Shown in pieces: positions 1 to 7,938 of a DNA stretch of 19,100 bases. The notes beneath the pieces are model-generated. The model was given only the letters and a program-made list of their open reading frames with translations. It did not search any database and had not been told where the DNA came from. Every line of letters begins with the position of its first letter. The first letter of the stretch is position 1. The position numbers and the translations under genes were made by a program. The stretch comes from CAYRAV01 sp964422365 (GTDB lineage: Bacteria > Bacillota > Clostridia > Lachnospirales > Lachnospiraceae): NCBI GenBank assembly GCA_964422365.1, contig CAYRAV010000058.1:1-19100 (forward strand). The letters run 5' to 3'.

Positions 1-173
1 GTCCGCCAGCCCGAATGGGCATGAGTTGCGGGATACCCGGATGGGTATACCTTATCGGACGAAGTCCGCCAGCCCAAAAGGGCATGAGTTGCGGGATACC
101 CGGATGGGTATACCTTATCGGACAAAGTCCGCTAGCCCAAAAGGGCATGAGTTGCGGGATACCCGGATGGGTA
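1..173 (+). repeat. 63-bp tandem units, three copies, each with three small hairpins
   Basis: Units begin GTCCGCCAGCCC at 1, 64 and 127; the last is truncated where it rejoins the MITE body at about 173. Each unit and its junction can form three tight hairpins: CGGAC/GTCCG with a 3-nt loop, GCCC/GGGC with a 4-nt loop, and ATACCC/GGGTAT with loop GGAT. Between units the second loop changes (GAAT in one, AAAA in two) while its stem is unchanged. A single related unit lies at 4387-4444 inside another MITE copy. The open reading frame through the repeats is a by-product of the 63-bp period being divisible by three. Confidence 0.85.
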
Positions 174-221
174 CACAAAGCGGGGCGTGCAGATTGTGGC
201 AATGAATTTTCAAACACGCTC
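1..221 (+). mobile_element. Right part of a TA-flanked MITE-like repeat, cut by the window edge
   Basis: The stretch ends with the inverted terminal sequence AATTTTCAAACACGCTC followed by TA (222-223). The same end is seen at 2489, 3835 and 10992. The left end lies outside the window. Inside it carries at least three 63-bp units that most other copies lack. No transposase is encoded, so it would be non-autonomous. TA duplication and GAG-starting ends fit mobilisation by an IS5-group (IS427-like) or IS630-like enzyme, but that is inference. Confidence 0.7.
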
Positions 222-378
222 TAGTGAAGAGTTTATTGCTGTCTTACAATTTCCTTATTGCTTTTTAAAGCACTATCGTTTATATTATTAAAGAGATTCT
301 TAATTTTAACACCTGAATGATAACAGGTTCTTTTCTACAATATAAAATAAATCAGAAATTAGAAATGGGGGATAGATA

Positions 379-1464
379 ATGGCTTATCTACGAGTTCGTA
401 CAGACCAGCTTCGTAAAGGGATGATTGTCGTAAACGACGTTTATTCTTGTACTGGTGCAATTATTGTTCCAGAAGGCACTCCTGTAACAAAGGATGTGGT
501 TTCACTTTTAGCAAGACATTTTATCGATTATATCATGGTGGATTATCAGGCAGCCTCTCCTGCCTCTTCCGCAGAGATTTCCCCAGCAGAATCTACTACA
601 AAGATAAGTTCGGGGCAGATAAAAGAATTCAAAGAGAGCTTTCATGTTGCAGAAACAGCGCTTTCTCAAAGTTTAAAAGATATCGTTGCCCAAGACAAAG
701 AATTAGATGTTTCATTTCTTCTTGGAAGTTTAAATACTATAGTTGAAAAGGCAGGAAATGAAGTTGCTCTGTGTGACATGCTCCTAAGTATGAAACAGAG
801 TGCAGAAGGCTTATATGCACACTCAATTAATGTAGCTCTTTTAGGGCAGGTTCTGGCACAATGGCTGAACCTTAAAAAAGAGGAAATAGAAGATGTAGTA
901 TTGACAGGTCTTTTGCATGATATCGGACTATTAAAAATAACAAATGGTACGCTTCCTCCTAATTTTTCATTTCGTGAAGAGCTCTTACCAAAAAAATATG
1001 GAAAACACACAATAGAGGGATATAATATCATCAAAAATAAAGATATCAGTGCAAGGGTGAAACAGGCAGTGCTTACCCATCATGAACGGCTGGATGGAAG
1101 CGGTTTTCCGTTGAAAGCAGATATTTCGAATATCAACCCGATTTCCCGCATAATTGCCATTGCCGATTTCTATGATACCATGACAATGAAATCAGAGGGC
1201 GGTGAACCAATTTCCCCTTTTCTGATTTTGAAGGAATTAGAGGAAAATGGACATCACAAATACGATTCCGAGATGCTCATAACTTTCATTTCAAGACTCG
1301 CCAATAATTTTATCCGCCATAAGGTGCGTTTGAACAATGGACAGACTGGACAGATTGTCCTAATTAATAAATTCAATCTGACACGTCCATTGGTGCAGTC
1401 GGGCAGCTGCTTTATTGATTTGTCACTTCGTCCAGACCTTCAGATTACAGAAGTATTGGATTAA
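379..1464 (+). CDS. HD-GYP domain protein, probable cyclic di-GMP phosphodiesterase
   Basis: The 361-residue protein has an N-terminal domain of about 60 residues (like the region preceding many HD-GYP domains), a Ser/Ala/Pro-rich linker around 57-75, and an HD-GYP domain from about 130 to 330. Visible metal-site residues are H148, the HD pair at 180-181, H210, HHE at 234-236 and D263. The signature reads DGSGFP (239-244), a GFP variant of GYP. The lysine usually following HDIG is displaced (HDIGLLKI). No membrane segment is visible, so it is likely cytoplasmic. Family members hydrolyse cyclic di-GMP and lower its level; activity here is inferred because the key ligands are kept. A GGGGGAT ribosome site lies 7 nt before ATG. 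It stands alone with no partner gene nearby. Confidence 0.88.
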   Translation: MAYLRVRTDQLRKGMIVVNDVYSCTGAIIVPEGTPVTKDVVSLLARHFIDYIMVDYQAASPASSAEISPAESTTKISSGQIKEFKESFHVAETALSQSLKDIVAQDKELDVSFLLGSLNTIVEKAGNEVALCDMLLSMKQSAEGLYAHSINVALLGQVLAQWLNLKKEEIEDVVLTGLLHDIGLLKITNGTLPPNFSFREELLPKKYGKHTIEGYNIIKNKDISARVKQAVLTHHERLDGSGFPLKADISNINPISRIIAIADFYDTMTMKSEGGEPISPFLILKELEENGHHKYDSEMLITFISRLANNFIRHKVRLNNGQTGQIVLINKFNLTRPLVQSGSCFIDLSLRPDLQITEVLD

Positions 1465-1824
1465 ATCGTTCTTGATTCTATAATGAATATATCAAAGACT
1501 CTACTTTGAACAGCCTTAATCCACCATCTGAAAACAGTGGAATTGCGGTATACCCAAACAAATATACCGCAATGTATATGCATCTATTCTTCCTCCTCTC
1601 TAAAAATTTACTTCATGTATATACTTTTCTATACAAAACCTGCTTGTACATAAACCACCAATTTAAACTATACTTTCAAGGTATACTTATATATTTGGAA
1701 TAAAATTTGGATTTCTATCATTTTAAGGAATCTTAAATTGATATAGTATGAGTACTTAACATGTTATCAGCATGTTTTTACTGCATGAATACTCTATTAC
1801 AAATCAAATACAACAAACTGCTGC
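1465..1824. other. Intergenic stretch, AT-rich, with one perfect hairpin
   Basis: No credible gene is seen. The only clear structure is a perfect 11-bp inverted repeat, ATTGCGGTATA (1542-1552) and its complement (1563-1573), around a 10-nt loop. It lies 80 nt after the HD-GYP stop codon. It lacks a following T run on the plus strand, so it is only a possible transcript end. Confidence 0.5.
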
Positions 1825-2241
1825 CTATTGGAATTTTAGATATTTTTTTATCATTTTTTCCATATATTCTTCAAATCCATTCTTTGTATAAAGATAAATT
1901 TCAGCTTCCATGTTATCTTTTTTTCCCTCAATCCTGATTTCCGACTTATTTTTTTCTTTTGCCAGAACAATCCAGTCACTTTCTGCAATATATTTATGAT
2001 CAAAGGTAATCTCTATCTGTCTGTGAAACGGGTAGATGATCTGCAGGTTACTTATCTTCTTTACATTTCCTGATACCAGTTTTTCCTCTTCAAAATAAGA
2101 AAATATGGTATCTTTCCCTTCATATATTGGCAGTACATATGACCTCCCTATTTCTAAATGAATTGTTTCATCGCCAACACAACCACAAAAATCTGACTCT
2201 AATATGACCTTCTGCCCCTTTTGATAATTTCCATACCACAC
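1825..2241 (-). pseudogene. Small unknown protein fragment, probably missing its 5' end
   Basis: The frame encodes about 138 residues, charged and soluble in character, with a well-behaved composition. I do not recognise a family. The only available start is a GTG at 2241 with no ribosome binding site; the open frame continues upstream only to a TAG 24 nt away, without an ATG or TTG. A solo MITE end (2312-2327) and a full MITE (from 2330) lie less than 100 bp upstream. The simplest reading is that repeat insertion or the associated deletion removed the true start and promoter. It could instead be a small intact gene with a weak GTG start. Confidence 0.45.
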
Positions 2242-2311
2242 ATAATCTACACACTTCGTACACTATTGTGCCTGCAGTTTTCTTTAATCTTCCATTTTTC
2301 TCAAATTTATC

Positions 2312-2327
2312 ATCTTCAAACACGCTC
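2312..2327 (+). repeat. Solo right end of the MITE family
   Basis: TTCAAACACGCTC here matches the right terminal sequence of the MITE family and directly abuts the TA that precedes the next full copy. No body of an element precedes it, so it is a remnant of an older insertion that shares its TA with the copy at 2330. Confidence 0.5.
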
Positions 2328-2329
2328 TA

Positions 2330-2489
2330 GAGTGTGTTTGAAAATTGCTTTCTGTAAGATGTATGACCCACTTTGTGGGAGATTTGTTTCAAATTTAGGA
2401 GGTGCAGCGAGCTGCATTGACTAAATTTGGAGTAAATATACCACAAAGCGGGGCATGCAGATTGCGGCAATGAATTTTCAAATACGCTC
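2330..2489 (+). mobile_element. MITE-like repeat, complete copy, 160 bp
   Basis: It runs from GAGTGTGTTTGAAAATTGC to AATTTTCAAATACGCTC and is flanked by TA at 2328-2329 and 2490-2491. Its interior follows the family consensus (AAGATGTA..., GTGGGAGATTTGTTTC, AAAGCGGGGCATGCAGATTG) and carries no 63-bp unit. Its right edge forms the stop codon of the adjacent lipoprotein gene. Confidence 0.85.
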
Positions 2490-3523
2490 TAGTACTTCGG
2501 TCTCATCAAACTCCCTTCCTCAAAAGTATATTCCGGAGTATAAAATGGATAGCTGATTTCCGTTTCATAATACCATGGATTATCTTCATGTAACGGATTC
2601 TTCAAAATATGAAACTGTTGTGCTGGCATATAACCTTGTGCCAGCAAAAAAGCTTTTTCTCCATTTTTATTTTTACAAACATCCACTACCATTACCACAT
2701 GACCCGGACTGCCTCCGTGTATAAAAATATCTCCGGCCTTTATCTCATCACTTTTTATCGGTTCTGATTCCTGTTCCATAGAAAGGGTACTGGCATAACA
2801 AAATACCATCCGCAGATAACTTTCTAATGCTTTCTTAGAATCATCTGGCTCTGCCCCCTGATACCAGCTTGTATCATTTCCATTCACGCTTACACGCATT
2901 CCTTTCCGCCAATGATCAAAGTCACAGGAAAAACCATTTACAAAATGAAATTTCATCTTGTTATATTGTTTCTGCTCATAAAAATATTCAGCATACATAC
3001 GAATAACTGAATCTGCACACTGCTGTAAATCTCCATCTGTCACCTCCATATTAAATACTGCTGCATGAACATTCTGATTTCCTTTTTTCTTACCATTATA
3101 CAACAATACCGGCTGCCCATTTTCACATAATGGATAATTCTCCAAAAACGCACCAAAAGAATTTTTCTTATATGAAATACGAGTAAATCCTTCTGGTACA
3201 CAAATTCGTTCTTTTAGACAGGTTCCATTTTCATTGAAATAGGTGTAACTTCCAGAAATCGGTGTTCCTTCTATGGGTTCTGTACTTTCTGGAGTTGTAC
3301 TTTGTAATTGTACAGAATCACCTAAGGATAACTTATTTGTATCTTCGCTGTGCTCCTCTTTGCTTATATCTGCTTTGTGTTCTGCATCTTCTCCTGGTGT
3401 TACATCTGTGTTCTGCCTGACTGTTTCTTTATCCTGCACTACTGCAGTCCTATTACATCCATCCGCCAGTACCATCGCTCCGATTAGCATAAACAAAATT
3501 ATTCTTCGATTAAATTTCAACAT
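2489..3523 (-). CDS. DUF4846-type lipoprotein
   Basis: The 344-residue protein starts with a basic and hydrophobic signal ending in VLADGC, giving a lipid-anchored Cys23 (the -2 Asp is unusual for a lipobox). A Thr/Glu/Ser-rich linker (about 25-95) leads to a conserved domain from about 105. Recognisable family features are PEGF..R near its beginning, GGSPGHVVMVVDV, and LAQGYMPAQQFHIL near the end; these mark DUF4846, which I believe has an NlpC/P60-like fold, though the chemistry is not established. It would sit on the outer face of the membrane. Translation is supported by AAGGGGATAAGGA before ATG. Its TAG stop is made of the MITE target TA plus the terminal G of the element, so translation ends exactly at the insertion point. 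Confidence 0.85.
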   Translation of the reverse strand: MLKFNRRIILFMLIGAMVLADGCNRTAVVQDKETVRQNTDVTPGEDAEHKADISKEEHSEDTNKLSLGDSVQLQSTTPESTEPIEGTPISGSYTYFNENGTCLKERICVPEGFTRISYKKNSFGAFLENYPLCENGQPVLLYNGKKKGNQNVHAAVFNMEVTDGDLQQCADSVIRMYAEYFYEQKQYNKMKFHFVNGFSCDFDHWRKGMRVSVNGNDTSWYQGAEPDDSKKALESYLRMVFCYASTLSMEQESEPIKSDEIKAGDIFIHGGSPGHVVMVVDVCKNKNGEKAFLLAQGYMPAQQFHILKNPLHEDNPWYYETEISYPFYTPEYTFEEGSLMRPKY

Positions 3524-3674
3524 GTTCCTTATCCCCTTTCTATAGCATGTTTAAAAAATTAAAGCTGCACAAAAACACCAGAAATGTCCATAATAATGGA
3601 ATGAGAATCATGGAAAACCCTTGATTATTGCATAAAAACAGGTTGGATTTTCACATAACTTTTCCGATACTTTA

Positions 3675-3835
3675 GAGTGTGTTTGAAAATTGCTTGTTAC
3701 AAGATGTACGTCACAATTCGTGGGGGATTTGTTCCAAATTCATGAGGTGTAGCGGGCTGCATTGAATGAATTTGAGGCAAATATCCATGCAAAGCGGGGC
3801 ATGCAGATTGGGGCAATGAATTTTCAAACATGCTC
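3675..3835 (+). mobile_element. MITE-like repeat, complete copy, 161 bp
   Basis: It has ends GAGTGTGTTTGAAAATTGC and AATTTTCAAACATGCTC, with TA at 3673-3674 and 3836-3837. The interior matches the copies at 4269 and 10835 closely (TTGTTACAAGATGTACGT, GGGGATTTGTTCCAAATTCA). No 63-bp unit is present. It lies in the gap upstream of the DUF4846 gene. Confidence 0.87.
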
Positions 3836-3856
3836 TAGCATATTGATGAACAGAAA

Positions 3857-3877
3857 GCAATTTTCAAACATGCTTTA
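3857..3877 (-). repeat. Solo left end of the MITE family, inverted
   Basis: Read on the minus strand this is TAAAGCATGTTTGAAAATTG, a close match to the left terminal sequence including TA. It lies 20 bp beyond the right end of the preceding copy and in opposite orientation. The remainder of that element is absent. Confidence 0.45.
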
Positions 3878-4266
3878 TCAAATACTATATCATCTTCTTT
3901 TTCACACTTTACTTATTATAACATTACTTTATTTGCATATCTACTTTATCTAATCCTTTTACAAAAAATTCCCAAAAATTTAATTGCATGTTTTTATGAA
4001 AGCAGATATAATGAAATTTGAAATATACAAATTTGCTAACTATTCAAGACCGCTATTTATGATGGCTCAGAATCTCTGTTTTAACTATAAATTTACAAAT
4101 TGTCTGAACAGCACATTCCTATCCAGCTTCCATCTATGGATACAACCAATTATAGGAGAATCCTGCAGGCAGCCTTTTCTTACAATTTTATATCTATTGT
4201 CTTGAATAATTACCAAATCTTTTAGAATAATTATTATCAGAGGACTGGCATAAAACACTTTTGCTC
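3878..4266. other. AT-rich intergenic stretch without recognisable content
   Basis: Short open frames occur, but none has a ribosome binding site or protein-like composition. I see no RNA gene and no further repeat. Confidence 0.5.
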
Positions 4267-4268
4267 TA

Positions 4269-4492
4269 GAGTGTGTTTGAAAATTACTTGTTACAAGATG
4301 TACGTCACAATTTGTGGGGGATTTGTTCCAAATTCATGAGGTGTAGCAGGCTGCATTGAATGAATTTGAGTCAAATATCCATACTCTATCGGACAAAGTC
4401 CGCCAGCCCGAATGGGCATAAGTTGTGGGATACCCGGATGGGTACACAAAGCAGGGTGTGCAGAGCCACCTAAACTATTACCAAACATGCTC
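4269..4492 (+). mobile_element. MITE-like repeat carrying one 63-bp unit, 224 bp
   Basis: The left end GAGTGTGTTTGAAAATTAC and the TA at 4267-4268 are intact. The right end is degenerate (ATTACCAAACATGCTC) but still followed by TA (4493-4494). Compared with the 160-bp copies it has an extra block of about 63 bp between AAATATCCAT and CACAAAGC. It ends about 50 bp before the AI-2E transporter start codon, so it may supply or disturb that gene's promoter. Confidence 0.82.
4387..4444 (+). repeat. Single 63-bp-type unit inside the MITE
   Basis: It matches the units at 1-173: CGGAC-AAA-GTCCG, GCCC-GAAT-GGGC and TACCC-GGAT-GGGTA hairpins in the same order, with scattered differences between them. 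It shows that the unit count varies from none to at least three among copies. Confidence 0.8.
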
Positions 4493-4545
4493 TAAACTGC
4501 TTAATAAAACTTTACATCTTGTTATAATTATGAAGGGATTTTATT

Positions 4546-5808
4546 ATGGAACAAACAGAAAATACAAATACCAAATCTGAAAAACACAAACTATTAAAAC
4601 GTGGTCCCCATGTATTTGAATCGAACCGGCAATATTTTACCATCAGCATTTATGCATTATTTGTGATTGCTCTTGGTGCAATCATAATCTATTTGATTAT
4701 GAACTGGAAAGAAACACGAGCTGGCATCATTCATTTTTTAGGAGTACTCGCACCATTTTTTGCAGCTTTTTTTATTGCTTATTTATTGTATCCTATCACG
4801 CACTGGATTTATCAGTTATTATTTTACAAAATAACAAAACAAAGAGCAAAACGCACTTGCAAATTTTTATCTATTTTTCTTGCTTATATATGGGCAATTG
4901 GATTAATTGTATTATTTGTCAATTATGTAACACCACAGATTACCCAAAGTATTGTGGATCTGTCTCCTAAGATTTTAGAATGGAGTAACTCTGCTATGAC
5001 ATATATACAGAATCTGGATGAAAGATACCCTAATCTGGATTTTGCCGTAATCGAAAACTATTTAAGTAATCTCTACCCACAGCTTATGAATTATGGAACC
5101 AATGTAGTCAAAAACATTGTTCCAGTACTTTTTAATGTTTCTATGAATGTTGTAAAAATAGTGATTAATTTTATTCTGGCTTTTGTTATCTCCTGTTATA
5201 TGTTGTCTGATAAAAACCAGTTAATCATCAATTGTAAACGGCTGCTCTATGCGATTTTCAAAAAAGATGCCGCAGACAACATTTGTACAACAGGAAGAGA
5301 ATGTAATAAAATTTTTAGTGGTTTCATTATTGGTAAAACCATTGATTCCTTTATTATTGGTATCCTCTGCTTTTTGCTGATGTCCATTTTTAGATTTGAT
5401 TATGCTCTCCTGTTAAGTGTTATTGTTGGTGTAACCAATATGATACCTTACTTTGGTCCATTTATTGGTGTTATTCCTGGTATTTTCTTATATCTTATTG
5501 TAAATCCGCTACAGGCTGTATTCTTCGCCATTTTGATTTTATGTCTACAGCAGTTTGATGGATTGTGGCTTGGACCAAAAATCCTTGGAAGCAGCACCGG
5601 ATTGAAACCTTTGTGGGTTATCTTTGCTATTACAGTAGGAGGTGCTTACTTTGGTGTATTAGGGATGTTTCTTGGAGTACCAGTAGTGGCAGTAATTTCT
5701 TATCTGTTAGATACATTTATTAAAAGGCAGCTCCGCAAGAAAAATATTATAATACCGAGAATTATGGAAGAAAATGCAAAAGAAACTGAAAATGCAGAAA
5801 ATAAATAA
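4546..5808 (+). CDS. AI-2E family transporter (PF01594-type membrane protein)
   Basis: The 420-residue protein has a basic N-terminus and then about seven to eight membrane segments: a pair around 35-85, one near 110-130, a long extramembrane stretch about 135-190, and a C-terminal cluster around 195-385. The segment with GVTNMIPYFGPFIGVIPG and the following QQFDGLWLGPKILGSSTG are hallmark conserved motifs of the family. Members have been linked to autoinducer-2 export and, in other cases, Na+/H+ exchange, so the substrate is not predictable. GAAGGGA lies about 7 nt before ATG. It is a single-gene unit closed by an intrinsic terminator. The polar C-terminal tail (KETENAENK) is unremarkable. 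Confidence 0.9.
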   Translation: MEQTENTNTKSEKHKLLKRGPHVFESNRQYFTISIYALFVIALGAIIIYLIMNWKETRAGIIHFLGVLAPFFAAFFIAYLLYPITHWIYQLLFYKITKQRAKRTCKFLSIFLAYIWAIGLIVLFVNYVTPQITQSIVDLSPKILEWSNSAMTYIQNLDERYPNLDFAVIENYLSNLYPQLMNYGTNVVKNIVPVLFNVSMNVVKIVINFILAFVISCYMLSDKNQLIINCKRLLYAIFKKDAADNICTTGRECNKIFSGFIIGKTIDSFIIGILCFLLMSIFRFDYALLLSVIVGVTNMIPYFGPFIGVIPGIFLYLIVNPLQAVFFAILILCLQQFDGLWLGPKILGSSTGLKPLWVIFAITVGGAYFGVLGMFLGVPVVAVISYLLDTFIKRQLRKKNIIIPRIMEENAKETENAENK

Positions 5809-5814
5809 AACAAA

Positions 5815-5853
5815 AAAACAGCTGTCTCTTCTTAAAAAGCAGACAGCTGTTTT
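5815..5853. terminator. Bidirectional intrinsic terminator
   Basis: A 13-bp perfect stem, AAAACAGCTGTCT (5815-5827) with its complement (5841-5853), is followed by T's on the plus strand and preceded by a run of seven A's that becomes a U run on the minus strand. It can end both the transporter transcript and the leftward ABC operon. Confidence 0.9.
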
Positions 5854-5915
5854 TTATTCCATATAAATGCAGATTCTTTCAAATCCATCCACAAGGAACA
5901 GTTAAGAAACAGCTA

Positions 5916-6461
5916 TTATGTTAAACTATACTTTAACTTATAAATCTGGTCTCCATCTGTAATAACATTATAAAATTCATACTCTTCATAAATTTTTTCT
6001 TTTAACTCTTTATTTGGTATTACATCTATTATCAAGGAATAGGAAGCTGATTCTTTTGATTCTATATCTATTTGTACATCATCTTCACCAGAAATATCTC
6101 CATACCAGACATCCCCCCCTGAAAATACACAAAAACCAGGGATGATATCATAAACGGAAACCATATCCGAAGATCTATTCTCTATGTATAATGGAAAATA
6201 ATATCGGTAAACATCTGTTTCATAATCTGTATCATATTCCTTTGCAATCTTTGGTTCCCCTATTGTATATGATATATTATTATTATTAATATACTCCGAA
6301 CCAAAATAAAGTGTATTCTCAATTGTCTTTTTTACATTTTTATTCACCATATTATATCGTATTACAAAAGCAGCAATTAAGATTATGATAATACTGATAC
6401 CAATTAGAAAAGCTATCACTCTGTGTTTTTTATTCTCAATCAATATATTCACATAATTCAC
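5916..6461 (-). CDS. Single-pass membrane protein at the end of the ABC operon
   Basis: The 181-residue protein has one membrane helix (about 15-34) after a short basic N-terminus, then an outward-facing acidic domain of about 145 residues. I recognise no family. It overlaps the ATPase gene by 26 bp: GAGGGTGA, 3 nt before its ATG, lies within the end of the ATPase frame, so translation is probably coupled. By position it may be an accessory or immunity-type subunit for the transporter; its topology resembles that of the 213/201-residue protein upstream in the operon, but I see no clear sequence similarity. Confidence 0.75.
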   Translation of the reverse strand: MNYVNILIENKKHRVIAFLIGISIIIILIAAFVIRYNMVNKNVKKTIENTLYFGSEYINNNNISYTIGEPKIAKEYDTDYETDVYRYYFPLYIENRSSDMVSVYDIIPGFCVFSGGDVWYGDISGEDDVQIDIESKESASYSLIIDVIPNKELKEKIYEEYEFYNVITDGDQIYKLKYSLT

Positions 6462-7071
6462 CCTCTTTTATCTCATATTTTTGGGCATCAAGCATATCCA
6501 AAAACTGCATATCATGGCTGGCAATTACTAAAGTTAAACCTTCTTCCTTTAACTTTAGAATCAGTTGTTTCAGGTTTTCGATTCCATCTGCATCGATTCC
6601 ATTTGTAGGTTCATCTAACAATATTAATTTAGGTTTATTCATAATAGCCTGTGCAATTCCAAGACGTTCTCTCATTCCAAGAGAATATTTACGGTAATTC
6701 CTTCTGTCATTTGGATTGAGACCTACTGCTATTAAAGCTTCTTCTATCGCTTCCTTTGAAACATTGTCTTGTATCATTGCTAATAATTCCAGATTCTTTT
6801 TTCCGGTAAATTCAGGTAAAAATCCTGGCATTTCTATCAGTACCCCTATATCTTCCGGAAATGTACCATTTTCTAATTTTTTTCCATTAATCTTTATTTC
6901 TCCATCCACTCTAATCAATCCAGAGATTGCCCGCAGGAGCATGGTCTTTCCTGAACCATTGATACCAATTAAACCAGTAATTGTTCCTTTCTCTATGGAT
7001 AAATTAATATTTTTTAATATCTGTCTGCCTTTTATTACTTTATTTACATTTTTTAATTCAATATAACTCAT
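6436..7071 (-). CDS. ABC transporter ATP-binding protein, BcrA/antimicrobial-peptide type
   Basis: From the chosen start (MSYIELKNVNK) it is 211 residues. Walker A is GINGSGKT (36-43), the Q-loop position carries Glu in VLIEMPGF, the signature is SLGMRER (130-136), Walker B is LILLDEPTNGID and the switch is ASHD. The IE-PGF and SLGMRER variants are typical of ATPases of bacitracin- and lantibiotic-type exporters. It ends right after the core, without the C-terminal extension of about 90 residues found in full BcrA proteins. The frame is open to an ATG at 7155 with a close AAGGG, but the 28 added residues look unlike the family. A small hairpin (CCTGC/GCAGG around AAGTG/CACTT) lies in the stretch before 7071. 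It partners the three permeases just upstream. Confidence 0.92.
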   Translation of the reverse strand: MSYIELKNVNKVIKGRQILKNINLSIEKGTITGLIGINGSGKTMLLRAISGLIRVDGEIKINGKKLENGTFPEDIGVLIEMPGFLPEFTGKKNLELLAMIQDNVSKEAIEEALIAVGLNPNDRRNYRKYSLGMRERLGIAQAIMNKPKLILLDEPTNGIDADGIENLKQLILKLKEEGLTLVIASHDMQFLDMLDAQKYEIKEGELCEYID

Positions 7072-7186
7072 AATCTGCACCAAACCTGCCAAGTGCATAA
7101 ATCCACTTATATTTTGCAGGCACAAACACAAAGGATGAAAGAGCTGTGTTTGCATTTTCCCTTTCTTCTATTATTTCTTTCACCTT

Positions 7187-7915
7187 TTACCCCCAAACGG
7201 AACCTTTTAATAAATCTGATTTGTTTATCATATATCCACCTGAAAACATGGTGATTAACACAACGATGGAACAGGCAAGTACACTTACTGCAATGCCGCC
7301 TCTTTGATACATGAATATGTTGCAGTAAAAAATTTTGATATCAACAGGTAATCCTATTACTACATAGAAAATACATACTATCATTCCTGCCATCTCATTA
7401 AAAATAAAATCCACTAAAATATATACACAATACAAAGCATACATTCCCAGACATTGCATACACACTGTTTTCATTATACTGATTACTGATAACCCTGATG
7501 CCATTTTTATATTCGGAATGAATAAAAACAGCATTGTCTTTTCTATAAAAAATGCAATGGATAACACTATCGAAAAAATAAACCCTGCCATAACTTTACT
7601 GTACCAGAAGTATGCTTTCTTTTTTACATGAGGCAATAAACAATCTGATATTTGATATATGTCATTTTTTACAATATCCATATAAATCAAAGCAATTCCG
7701 ATCTGTGCCCAAATCCACTGAATTGGAATTTTACTTTTGTCATCAAGAAATTCCTGTAGAGAAATCCCTGTAAATCCTCTGATAAACATTATATATTGAT
7801 GATATTGCAGCATAAAAACATCAATAAGAAAAATACTGCAAAAGTACAACAACAATCGTTTCCATTGTTGTGTAAGCAGATAAACATCTCTTTTTAACAA
7901 GCAATATAGTTTCAT
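7187..7915 (-). CDS. ABC-2-like permease, third of three
   Basis: The protein has about 242 residues and six predicted membrane helices with a basic N-terminus (KLYCLLKRDVY). A basic segment after the second helix (PHVKKKAYFWYSK) resembles the one in the two preceding permeases. The start is placed at ATG 7915, ten nt after AGGAG; a GTG two codons earlier (7921) is the alternative. I infer it to be one of the membrane subunits driven by the adjacent ATPase. Substrate unknown; similarity to DUF2705-like permeases is possible but untested. Confidence 0.75.
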   Translation of the reverse strand: MKLYCLLKRDVYLLTQQWKRLLLYFCSIFLIDVFMLQYHQYIMFIRGFTGISLQEFLDDKSKIPIQWIWAQIGIALIYMDIVKNDIYQISDCLLPHVKKKAYFWYSKVMAGFIFSIVLSIAFFIEKTMLFLFIPNIKMASGLSVISIMKTVCMQCLGMYALYCVYILVDFIFNEMAGMIVCIFYVVIGLPVDIKIFYCNIFMYQRGGIAVSVLACSIVVLITMFSGGYMINKSDLLKGSVWG

Positions 7916-7938
7916 ATCCACTGAACTCCTATTTAAAC

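Noticed and set aside
1..173. CRISPR-like array
   Set aside because: The 63-bp units are contiguous with no unique spacers, and one unit is embedded in a MITE copy.
15..224. 69-residue coding frame across the repeats
   Set aside because: It exists only because the 63-bp period is divisible by three; it encodes the same peptide repeated and has no ribosome site.
3984..4205. Possible small gene on the plus strand
   Set aside because: No ribosome binding site, unusual composition and no protein-like motif.
4523..4528. TATAAT as the AI-2E transporter promoter
   Set aside because: A start about 7 nt downstream would fall inside the ribosome binding site, and the -35 match is poor.
7072..7155. 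Longer N-terminus for the ATPase
   Set aside because: The 28 extra residues do not resemble the family, whose domain begins at MSYIELK; kept only as an alternative start.
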